A stretch of 64,000 nucleotides of DNA. Source: Adineta steineri (taxonomy: Eukaryota > Rotifera > Eurotatoria > Adinetida > Adinetidae). Shown here piece after piece: positions 35,435 to 47,089 of this stretch. Position numbers and translations under genes: made by a program. The stretch spans positions 59,504 through 123,503 of the forward strand of contig CAJNOI010000228.1 of the NCBI GenBank assembly GCA_905250115.1, in the 5' to 3' direction. Position 1 is the first letter of the stretch, and every line of letters begins with the position of its first letter. Under the pieces are notes generated by a model. The model saw only the letters and a program-made list of their open reading frames with translations. It searched no databases and was not told where the DNA came from.

Positions 35435-38400
35435 ATGAATGGTACGATGTATGGTCATGATCCATCTATTGGATTTTATACGGGTAATGGTCCAATGCAT
35501 TCATCTTATGTTAATTATTATCCAACAACATTTACACCTAATTCTCATATACATCAATTATATCAAGCTGTTAGACAGGATAATATTAAATCTCAACAAC
35601 AAACATTCAATCCATTATCATCGAAATCGAATAATTCGAATCAATATGGTAGTGATATACAACATCAATTCTATCCAAATAATCCTCCACAACAAATGAC
35701 TAATCCTAATGTATATAATTTTGAAAATGGTGGGTTAGCTTCTATTGCATATTATGATAATATTCATGCACGTGTTCGATCAAATCCAGTTACAAATCAA
35801 CATCAAAGTTCGATATCGACTAATTCAAGTATACAATATCCATATACTCAGTCACCATCGATGCAGCAAACACCAACGACTGTAAACAGCCAAGCTGATC
35901 CAAATTTTTTAGTAGTACCAGGTGCTCAAACAAATAGATCATCATCTCCGCTACAAGTAATTTATCGATTTGTTTACTTATGTCTATTAGAGAAAGATTT
36001 GACTATTTCGAAGTTCAGCTATCGTTTTGAAAAACTATGAAAAGAATTTTATTGACTTTTTTAATTGAAAAATCAAGTAAATGTGCTATAGTAATTATAA
36101 CTTCGACAAGATAGATCATCGAAACTCTTTTCAGTAGTGATACTTACTGTTCGCTTCAGCGTTGCACATATAATCACGAAAAATCACAGATTATATACAT
36201 CATTGCGGATCAAATATCTATCAGGTTATCCAGATATAGCGGTTTAGATAATTCCCAAAAAGACGTGATGCATATGATAAGATAGAATATAGAGAAACGA
36301 AGGAAACATTCAAACATATGTATATTAAGCAGAAATGGAAAAAACCCAAGTATACCTGACTTACTAGAGAGGAAATTAATGAACCGGAACGAAAGTGAAG
36401 TACACCTGTGACGAGTAAAGTCTATATCAAAGATGAGCATGGTTCGTGATTTTATAAAACCAAACCATGCCCACATCTAGTCTATACATACATTCCATCT
36501 ACTGAATATTAAAATTGCTTTTCATTTTAGTCATCAACAGGTATTGCATTACCAGTGCCTGATCAATCTCAATCTATTCAAAATATGACTGAGAGTGAAC
36601 TGTCACTTGATTTTCCGGAATATTCAATGGATGCACTTATTCAACGTTTAGTACCAACCGATACTTATATTCCAAAGGTTTCTAAAGAATTCTTATTTTT
36701 CTATTGTTTTATTTAATTCTTTCTTATTTTAGCAATCATTTATTTATCCAATGCTTTTATGTTCACGAATGAATATTCGACCAAGTTTATTATTCAATCA
36801 ATTAGCACGTTTAACGATTAAATCAATAGCAAATATGACTCATGTATGATTAAAATAACTAACAAAAAACGATACACAAAAAAAATATTTATTTTAAGGA
36901 TCGAAGTATTCGAACAATGAATAATTTTCTTTATGTTCTATCACAATGGACACGAACATTTCCATATGATTTTCGCAATAGTGAGATGATGTTACAACTT
37001 GAAGATCTTTTTAAAAAAATCACTTCATTTGAATCAACACTTCAATCGGATATTCAACATATCTATAAAAAACTTCGTTCAAAAGTAAATTTTTAATAAA
37101 TTCAAATTTTCAAAAATTTCATATTTTTATTTTAGCTTAAAGCATTAGATCATTATGAAGATTATATTCGACAATTGAATAAAAAAGCTATGTATAATCT
37201 AACTCAGTTAGCATTAGTTGTAAGTTATTCTTTTAGAAATGAAATTATAAAAAATGTTTTTTCTAGACGGATATTATGAATGAATGTCCAACATCAATAT
37301 TATTTGCTCAACAACTAACACATATTGAACTGGTATTATTTGAATTTATTTTGAATAGATTTCTATTTTTTTGTCTCAAAATATTTATTTTACATAGGAC
37401 AGATTAAAACCGGTTGGTGCAGAAGAATTAATTCAATATTTCATAATGAAATTAGCATCAGAAGAAATACGAGCACATCCAAATAGAAATTATAATACTG
37501 ATGCATCAGCATCTGATGGTGAAACTCCAAATCATAAATCTCAAAAATTAGTACATGATAAAAAACTAACATTCTGTCTTGAAGCATACATCCAATGGTT
37601 TAATCGTTTAACATTTTTTATTACAACAGAAATTGTTAAACATACACAGCGACGTTCACGTGTACGTTTAATTAATTATTTTATTGATACTGCTTATGAA
37701 TGTTTTCGTCTACAAAATTTTAATTCTATGATTGGTATACTTGGTAAGTAAATTGAACGAGAGAAAAAAATATGCTTCATCAGATGAACGTATATTTATT
37801 CGTAATTAAATAGCATGTTAATTATGTCCAAATGATACAGTAAAAACTACCATTAATTAAGAAGAAAATAATTATAGGACCTGTATTCTGTTATTTGAAA
37901 ATTATACGGAAGTGAAAGATCAAATAGTTTTCGGGTTTTGTTCATGTAATATTTTAAAAATTACCTTTTCCGAATCATAGCAATGGCGGATCTAGGGTTT
38001 TGGAAGAGAGGGGGGCGATTTTGGCTAAAAGCTATTTTTTCGTTTCTTTTTGCTGTAAAAAATCAAAAAAAATTCGGAAAAAGGGGGGGGGGGTGGCGAT
38101 TGCCCTCCTCCCCTAGATCCGCCACTGAATAATAGATCGGAGTTTTTGAGAATTACCCAATGACATAACTTACAAAATGCATTTTTCTTGGAATAAACTG
38201 CAATTATAATCTGTTTGAGGGATTGAAATATTAGTCCGAAAAATAATCATTCTGGGAAAGAAATTTTCGATGATCTTATTATTGATGGTGGTTTATTCTC
38301 AATTTTCTATTTTATTATAGGTGGTTTAAATATGCAACCTGTTCGACGATTAAGAAAAACTGTAAATAAATATTTATTTTCATATTGAAATTTTTTATAT

Positions 38401-39093
38401 CTATTCTAGTGGGAAAAAATTCAATTAGATAAATTTCAACAACTTGAACAGTATATGGATGTATCAAAAAATTTTGCTACATATCGTCTTGTACTTAAAG
38501 TAGCTATGGAAGAAGCTGAAAAACATGGATGGGTAACAAATAAAATTGTTATACCATTTACTAGTATTATTTTACAAGATGTTTATTATATAAAAACACA
38601 TAGTAAAGATCATACACCAGCTGGTGGTATTAATTTAAAGGTAGAGTTTTACTTTTTTTGGTTCTATAAAATACGAGAATACATTTTTTCTTTCTATATA
38701 GAAATATTATTCAATGGCAAAATTTATTTCCGAAGATTTTGTGCTATGTAAACAGAGTAAAGTATGTATTTAATGATTGTTAGTCTGTCTTTAAAATAAA
38801 AAATTCCTTTCTTTCTTTCTTTTTAGTGTTCATTTGAACGAAGTGATGAAATTATTAATTATATTATTACATCTCCAACATTTAATGAAGATTGTAAGAT
38901 TAATTATATTTAAGTTAATCTTTAATTATAAATATTTATTTTTAGCTTTAATGCTTGCTTCATTCGAATGTGAACCACCAGCAACTGTTACAGAAAAAGA
39001 AAAACATCGAGCACTTCAGTAAATTAAAAATTTTATTTTATTATTTAATATTAAATTTTATTTTTTTTTAGAAAATCAGTGAATACATCGTGA
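35435..39093 (+). CDS. RASGEF1-family Ras/Rap guanine nucleotide exchange factor
   Basis: Starts MNGTMYGHDPSIGF with a Gln/Asn/Pro-rich head of about 170 residues. A RasGEF-N (REM) segment follows (YSMDALIQRLVPTDTYIPK, then FIYPMLLCSRMNIRPSLLFN and FLYVLSQWTRTFPYDFRN), then the catalytic RasGEF (CDC25) domain: ILFAQQLTHIELDRLKPVGA, KLTFCLEAYIQWFNRLTFF, RSRVRLINYFIDTAYECFRL, QNFNSMIGILGGLNMQPVRR, TYRLVLKVA and VIPFTSIILQDVYYIKTHSK. The last exon encodes only KSVNTS and the TGA at 39091-39093. The domain pair and spacing fit RASGEF1A/B/C, which activate Rap2 or Ras at membranes. About ten introns; two are long (35957 to about 36528 and 37744 to about 38321) and carry repeat DNA. Confidence 0.88.
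36415..36485. repeat. Short imperfect inverted repeat in RASGEF1 intron
   Basis: AGATGAGCATGGTT near 36432 faces AACCATGCCCACATCT near 36464, nearly self-complementary around a short AT-rich loop. It may be a solo hairpin or a miniature element; too short to classify. Confidence 0.3.
37981..38127. mobile_element. hAT-like MITE (147 bp) in RASGEF1 intron
   Basis: The ends CAATGGCGGATCTAGGG and, inverted, CAGTGGCGGATCTAGGG match at 16 of 17 bases. The flanking 8-mers AATCATAG (37973-37980) and AATAATAG (38128-38135) match at 7 of 8, the length of a hAT target-site duplication. The interior has a poly-G run and no coding sequence. Mobilisation would need a transposase from elsewhere. Confidence 0.75.
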
Positions 39094-40559
39094 AATATTA
39101 TCAATCAAGTCGTTCTGTTTCCTACTTCAGATGGTTTTTTTTCTCTAAATTTTCATGCATCTTTTTTCTTTATACATTTGCAATATTATTTGTCTCAATA
39201 TTCTTAGTAGATAAAAAGGAACATTTTTTTTTTATTTATCTTTTTTTTCCAATGTGCAGTTACGATTAAAAGTAAACGAATTTGTTCTGTTTTTTTACTT
39301 CAATATCGTTATGTATATCATAAATTTGCTCAAACGACAGTATATATACAATAAAACTTATTCTTTTTTTCTTCTTGTCAATATTAATTATACATTTATA
39401 TATGTGTGTATGACTATAGTTTTAAATTTCTGTTTGTATTGATGTTGTTATTATTGCTAGAATACTCGACACATTGTGTCATTCCTTGCTATATGCGACT
39501 AGTATTACGTATGTGTAAATTAAAAGTGAATTTGCTATTTCATTCCTTTCTTTCTTTTTTTTTTTTCTTTTATAAGTATTGGTCTCTCTGTTTCTCTATT
39601 CAATAAATACATTTTTTGAATCAAAGAACAATAAGTACGATTATTATTCTGTCTTGTTCGTTCTTTTTGAGTACATATCAATGTATGTATTATACATTTG
39701 TCATATAAAATTAAATATTTAAGAACAATAATATGTTGGTTCTTTTATGCCTAATGTGCCGTTCACAATAACAATGAAGACCTATTATAGTAGAAGAATG
39801 AAATCGAATTCCTTCGTTTCTTTTCTTTCTCACCATTCAAATATACACTAGAATAAAAATAATTGTTTTCAATAATATCGAAAAAGAGAGAAAGAGAGAC
39901 GAAAATATATATATATATATATACACACATTCATATATTGAATTTATCAAGTAGTTGAAGACATCTAGTATGGTCGATAAAGGTAAACGATATATTTTGA
40001 TTTTATCAAGATTGTATTTGGTGAACAAGAAAATGTAGGACATATTTTTTTTTCAAAAATATACTTCAACGCCTTAATTAATGGATGATTGTTGCCTGTT
40101 GTCTTCTTTCATTCATATTATACGTCGTTAGAATAAATATATATTCATATCGTACTATGAAAATCATTGGATGAGTTGCCTCTTTGGTATTCAATCTCTA
40201 TGACTGTTTATTTCTATCTCATAAAGCTTGAATACCGGAGGATGACTCGAACAAAGAATTGACAATAATATGATTTAATATATTCCTTCTTGTTATTTAC
40301 ATACAAACGAATAAAATAAACATGATGCATATATGGTAATGTTATAAGACAAGAAATCAAGATATTTGTTAAGCGAAAAGAATATTTGCTATTTCTTTTC
40401 TTTTTTTTTTTTTTAAAGATATATTTTAAATGTTTTGCTGTACTTGGGCTTCTTTATTATATTTTTTGCTTTTCACATGATGATGACGCCCTTGAAGAAT
40501 TTAGAGAATAACTAGAACAAAAGATTCTTTTACACATCGATTATTTTTTTTTCTGTTGA
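39094..40559. other. Spacer / 3'-UTR between converging RASGEF1 and a secreted-protein gene
   Basis: AT-rich with poly-T and (AT)n runs and several AATAAA motifs. No supported gene or structured RNA was seen. It probably holds the 3' untranslated regions of both converging genes. Confidence 0.5.
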
Positions 40560-41644
40560 TTATGATAATGGTGATTTATTCATGTTTTTATTCATCCTTT
40601 GTTGATCAATGACCGATTCGACGTCAGACAATTTTGAGAATTCTAATGGTACGGACGTACGATGACTATCAGGTGTAATAGTAGATGATGATGATGATAA
40701 AAGTGATGACGGCAAAGAATATAATGAAGATGATGATAGAACATCACGGCAATAATTGAAACCAGGATGAAATTTGCAAAGACTTTTAATTTCAGGATAT
40801 CGCTAAATAATTAATTGATAAGAAAGAGAAAAAAAAATACATGATAATAATAAGACAAAATATAAAGATTATAATTTATCATACTCCTTGCTGAATTTGT
40901 TGTAATGTTAAATTGCAAAACCGGTCGATTTCAGTTGAATGTTTGTCAACTTTTTTCATACATATTTTTAAAATCAGCTTCTGTTCGAGCTAAATACAAA
41001 AAAAAATAATTTTAATATAAATTTTATTTTATATAAATATACATACGTCAACTTTTGTATTGATTTCTTTTTCATTAAGACTTCGTATAAATCGGCGAGA
41101 TAAAAATCTCTATTGAAATAATTGGTTCTTTTTAGAAAAAAAAGAAAATGTAAATTTTCTTATTTACCTTAGTTCCAGCATCCTGTGCAGCAAGTGTGTA
41201 TCGGTTGATATTGTTACAATATCGATTACCAGAACCGAATTCATTGCAATAATATGTTAAAGATGGAAAATGCTAAATAATCAAAGAAATATAAGCAATG
41301 TTTTTTGATAGTTAGATATGAAACTTACGCCCATAAGTGCCGATTGTAATGTTTGATCACAAAGATTTTGGATGAACACATCGACTTTATCGGCAGAGCA
41401 ACTAGTGACAATAAATTCGGTTAACTAAATATAAAGGAATATTTAGATTAAAAAGAATTTATATCATTTGTTATCTGTACATACATGATATTCATTTATT
41501 TCACGTTTTTGAAGACGATACTAGAAACAAACAAAAATATAGATTGTTAATAGATAGATGTTTTTGTAAAGTTACTTGATGCGTTGATTGAAATAAATGA
41601 GCGCCGATGGTCAATAATAGAAGTGTGAGCACTTGAGATTTCAT
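40560..41644 (-). CDS. Small secreted protein with eight cysteines, seven short exons
   Basis: Found by joining splice sites by hand. Exon 1 (41576-41644) encodes a signal peptide (MKSQVLTLLLLTIGAHLFQS); exon 2 (41485-41520) YRLQKREINEYH; exon 3 LTEFIVTSCSADKV to SALMG; exon 4 HFPSLTYYCNEFGSGNRYC to DAGTK; exon 5 RFLSRRFIRSL; exon 6 LEQKLILKICMKK to FCNLTLQQIQQG; exon 7 RYPEIKSLCKFH, then a Ser-rich tail, and TAA at 40560-40562. All introns are phase 0, and about 238 residues result. Eight cysteines in the mature part suggest four disulfides. Function unknown; a T20D4.11/DUF19-like cysteine fold is one possibility. An alternative in-frame start at 41758 would lengthen the head. Confidence 0.7.
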
Positions 41645-44600
41645 TTCGACAAGTAAATAATGATGATGATGATGACAATCAGGAGGAAATAAAAATGAAA
41701 ATGGATAAGGACGACCTACAACAATAAAAACACATACAATGTGCAATATTAATATCAATTGCTTTTATTAAACAAAAGAGAGATTGTTTTTTTTAGTAAC
41801 TTATTTGGCGTGTTCATCTCGGCAAGTATATGATGATCATTTGTCATCTAAATCTCTTCTTCTCATTTTCTTTTCATCTCTTTCTCAAAGACAATTGCAA
41901 GTCAGAATTGATTAACTTGTTGATGACTTTTGAGAAAGAATTATGATGATCATCATTATCATCCCATGCAAAAAAAAGAAAATAAAGAGAACTTACTGAA
42001 GAAACGAATAATAAAAATGACAAAAATATATGAAGAATAAAGAAAAACAAGAATAAGTAAAATATATTGTCTACTATTTAGTTATTTTTTAATATTGATT
42101 AATTCGAAAACATCGCATGTTTTTCTCTACTATCAATGCGCTTGTTATTAATAGTAAAAAACAAATGTATGTAAAAGAAGAAAACATGGATATACAAAAA
42201 ATCCATTTTAGTCTATCCAGCGAAATATTTATTTTTACTTTATAGGGAATAGAAGATAACGAATACTGTAACAGAAAGAGAAGTTCAGGAAACTCATTAG
42301 TACAAAAGTGATCTTAGCATAGGAACATTTTCACACATGCTGTCAGATTGAGAAAATAGATGAAGAAGAAGAAGAAGAAGAAAAAAATTAGGAAATAAAA
42401 ACATGTCTGTCACGTACAGTTTTTCCTGTATGTGTTTCCTTCTTGTCTTATCTTCTAACTCATTTAAAAGATTATAACTACAAAACAAGTAATAAGCTCT
42501 TTTTGTGTGATCACTTTTCTCCAATGGTTTAATCTTTATATCTATATATATGAAAAAATAGATCAAATAATTACATGCTACCTTCAAATTAAAGATAATG
42601 TTTAGAGATAATTTTCTCCTACATAATAATCGCCTACATGATCCTATAAATAGATGAAATCGTTCTATTAACTATGTAAAGGTCTCAATATCGATTATTC
42701 AGTCTAGTAATTTTACATAATAGGATATTCATTGATTATTTGAGAAGAAATAATACGATTTTAAATTGTTTTCTTTTTTATCTTCTAGGAAAAATGAATA
42801 CTATTATATCGATCTAGTAGAAGAACATTTTTTCCACATAACTTGACTCGAAAGCGACAGTTACCTTCTGGTTTTAGCGTTATTAGTCTAATTTAGAGAA
42901 GAGAATAAACAGAAACACAACGATTCTTTCATCATAAACTTTTTTTCTACTATTAAATGATTACCGTGATTTATGTTGAGATTCTATATATTATCTAGTT
43001 TTCTTTAGGAAGATGTATGAATAATAGAGAGAAGATTTAATAAGTAATACTTAACACTAGGTTATTCTTTTTAATTTTATAACTAGAAATTAATATGTAG
43101 AAAAGCAAACCTAAATTAATGTTATTTTTCTACCAACGCAAAATGAATAAATATATAGGCAGACTAATAAAGTGATATATGTAATTCTCAAAAGAATAAC
43201 AGATCTACAAAGTAAAGGTTGTTCTTAAAAAGACATGTAACTCTCAGGCAATTATCACGGCAAATAGAAAAGCAAGAAAAAAAAATATATAGCATCCCAT
43301 AATTGAGAGATCTATGTTTCTATACATTATCGACTTCTGCTTATTTGACTATGATATATAAAGCCTTATTATTTATCTAGATATATGACAGGCTTAATTT
43401 TTTTTCTTTCTTTCTTCAAGTATCTTAATAGATAGAAAGTTTTCTATACGATGAATTTCTAATTTGCTTCATTAATGTTTAGTTAAAATAAATTGAGTTT
43501 AAATCAAGAGATAAAGTAGGAGCGAGTTAAGAACACGTTCTCTTATCTATTCAATGAAGACTCTTCGTTTTTATTCTATTAGTTTTTATTTGTGCATGAC
43601 CAAGTTGAATATACACACTCATAATTCAAATTATCTTTGCTGTGCATGCTTCAATAAAGATTTGATCATATATTCAAGCTTTAATAAGCTGCTTTCAAGA
43701 TTATTTTCATTAATAGAAGAAAAGTTTTGTATTGCTTTCTAACCTAAAGGTCAAATAGACATCTACCCTTTTTAACGTTCTATATAATTCTTATGTTTAC
43801 AAAGATATGTTTTATAAATTAGAATTTATTCTTCTATGATCTATATTATGAATAATACAATAAAAACAAGCATATTTTCCAGGGTTATATATTATCACAT
43901 TATGAGAAAAATAAAGATTAATCTCTCAACAATTCTATTATTATTAATTGTGTTACCTAGTTTTATTAATAAGAATTTTCATTACATAATAAAATATCAA
44001 TACAATCCTAATTAAAAGCAGTTTTATTTATATCTTTTCAATTTCTAGGATTTTATGATTAAGCATGTGCATGACTTTTAAATACTTAGAGCTTCTTAAA
44101 CCACAATATTATGAGTTTTACGCATACTTTTTTTTTGTCGATGTCAAAAATTATTGTGTCCACCTACGTATACAATTTGTCGAAGATTATAATCATATAT
44201 ATGATACGAGAAATAAGACACATACAATTTTTATTTCATTTGTTTAAGAATAATTAATAATGAAATATGACACAGGCATAGAAAAAACCTGGCAAATTAA
44301 TCATGTCAAATCGATAAATTTCTATATTCAACAGTTGCTCCGTCATTTCTACTCTTCATATTTTCCATTACGTAAATATCCACGCATTATCGGATGGAAT
44401 GTTTAAAATTTCTTCAAATTAGTATCGAATTAAATTTAAGAACATAGATAATGATAGGATATATATATTATAGATAAACTTTTCTTCTAAAGAGAATAAA
44501 AAGAACTGAATCATTATACATTTTAATGAGCTTTAATTATCTAAAATGATTTATAATGCGAAAATTAAACATCCGGGTAACAGATAAGTTCACATTTTAA

Positions 44601-47032
44601 TCAGGCATGTTTTTTTTCCATGAAAGAATTATACGTAGAAGAGATAATTAGAACTTTTTCGGATTTCTTATATAACAACTTTTATCAGGAAAAGTACATT
44701 GTATATAAATAATATTCTATAAGATTAAATATACTTATTTTTAATCGACAACACTTGTTTTTTTTTATAAATATTGTACTGCGCATTTGATAATATTTTC
44801 TAGACGCCTGATATAGCTTTATTTTAAATTTATAGTTTACTTAAAATAACATTAAGAAGCTTTTTAAAATTTAGAGGATTAATTTTGTTTTATTATTGAC
44901 AATATAATATCGTAGTACGTTTAAAAGCAATCTAATCATCAATATTTTGTTCTATGTTGATTCGTTTGTTACGTAAACAAAAATTATTGCCGATAATGTA
45001 CATTGATTTATATTTCTACTGATGATGGACGTATTTGAGAAATAATTTCATATTAATGTATTAGATCGTACAGGAATATTTAGTAAAAATTCGATAATTC
45101 GTCTGTTTAGTAATTAGACAGCATTAGGGTTTATTTATAAGAGATGTTTAGTTCTTTTTTCTTCGTCTATTGCACTTATTGACACGCAGTATTATAGAGT
45201 ATTTTTTAAAAAGGAACTTAATTGTTTGGTTCTAGTGCATTCTATATAGTAATAAACATATCCAATCTTTTTAAAATGCTGTAGAAATCGTGTAATTTAA
45301 AAAAAATGTTTTACGCATCTTTGGCATGTGTCATTTACACTTAATATTCTTTTTTCAACATTTTATATGAGAAAAACGTAAAAAAGGCTATCAATAGAAT
45401 TGATACTTAACTTAATTGAAATTTTTATATTCTATTAAAAATCTAATTTATTGATAAATATAAAAATCAAAATTTTCTTTAGTTGACTGGATTCCGTAGT
45501 TTTTTTAAACATAGATCCTATAATTTGAATCATACTGCTAAGATTATTATTAAGTAAATAAAAATACACTTTTTGTCATAGATTGTAGAATGTTTCTCGC
45601 TACATTTTTTAATATTTTCTTTTTAAATGCGATCTATTTATTGACTAAAATATGGATATTCATTATATATTCTCCCATTATTTATTCTGACTGAGTCTAG
45701 ATAGAATTCTCAGTGCTTTTCAATTAATTAAATAGAAAATATTTAATCTGTAATGATTTTCTGGAAATATAAATATAAGAAAAAAAATCAGAATGAATGA
45801 CTGGATTTTGTTTTTTATATACAAAAATATATTAAGTTTCTTTGTCGGCTATGGAATTTTTCAATATATTACATGATGAAAACACTACATACAAATGCAG
45901 TTATTTATTTCGATTCTATCGAGAATACCCAATTATATTGCACTTCAAATCAAAATATAGAATGGACATAATAACTAAATAAATGCAAACAAAAATCAAC
46001 GTAGAAATAATTCAATTGCAGATTGTTTTTCACTAACTGTTAGTTTATATTAATTAAATCGAATGAATTATTGCATGTGATAAATTAAATAAAGTTCAAA
46101 CAATTACATCCATTAGTGTATTTTTTTACACATATCAATTGAAAGTTTATATCCTTACTACTGAGAAAATCTAGTCATATGAAATGTTTATAGCATATTC
46201 AAAAAGAAAAGATATTTCATCTTATTGATAATATGCAGTTTCATACAATGAATTCATTTTTCATATAATTTTATAATGTGAAATTTCTTGGATATAATAG
46301 TTTCGTCAAAAGATACGACATCAAAATGATGGACTAATCAATAGTAACTAAAAAAGAAAAATTGAAGATGGGTAAAAATATGTAAATAACAGTCAGAAAC
46401 AATAAAGCTATCAAGATGGACGAATAACTAAAAAAACGAGATTTTATATTATTTATTAGAAATATCTACTATTTAATAAGATGTTCTAGAAACTTCTCGA
46501 TGTATCTTGCTGAAAAATGGAAAAAAAAGAATTATTTTCACTCGATTTAAATTCATTATAATCATTTATAAGTAATATTCTTGTTAATACGCAAGAGCAT
46601 AATTATTTTGAAGAAGGTCGATGTTTTATTATCTAAAATAAAATGTTAATATATATGATTGTGAATATAATATGAAAAAAAATCTTTTAAACTTTTCAGT
46701 CACATCATACAAGATGTAAATAGTTTTATCTAAGCAAGATCATTATTTTGATTAAATCGATAAAATTTTCTTCACAATCGGCGTGCATACGAAGTGCAGT
46801 TTGTCCTTTGTTTGTGTAGACGATATGATGATAGACCAAAGCACATGATTACGTCGTGTGATTTTTCTTTTATTTAATCGTATATCGAGGGATATGAAAT
46901 ATATATCGACGTAAATACTTCCTTTGTTTTATCTGTTTCGCTTTACACATTCTGTCTATTGAATATACAATAACAGTGCTGACTATAGAATTATCTGACT
47001 TATCCTATAGTATCTAGTCAGCTGTGTTTGCT
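41645..47032. other. AT-rich gene-poor region (about 5.4 kb)
   Basis: No open frame longer than about 100 residues, no splice-joined coding signal and no RNA gene was recognised on either strand. Frequent poly-A/T runs. It may hold distal regulatory DNA for the downstream A2M-like gene or decayed repeats, but nothing in the sequence decides this. Confidence 0.55.
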
Positions 47033-47042
47033 CCTATATATA
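47033..47042 (+). promoter_or_regulatory. TATA box of the A2M-like gene
   Basis: CTATATATAG lies 48 bp before the ATG at 47090, leaving room for a leader of about 20 bases. This is a good core-promoter match for a highly expressed secreted protein. Confidence 0.55.
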
Positions 47043-47089
47043 GCTATGTCGATAACAGTTCAAATCACAATCTCTTCTCTTCAACCACA

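Noticed and set aside
43554..44247. Small frames of about 60 residues in the AT-rich desert
   Set aside because: Length and composition fit chance open frames in AT-rich DNA.
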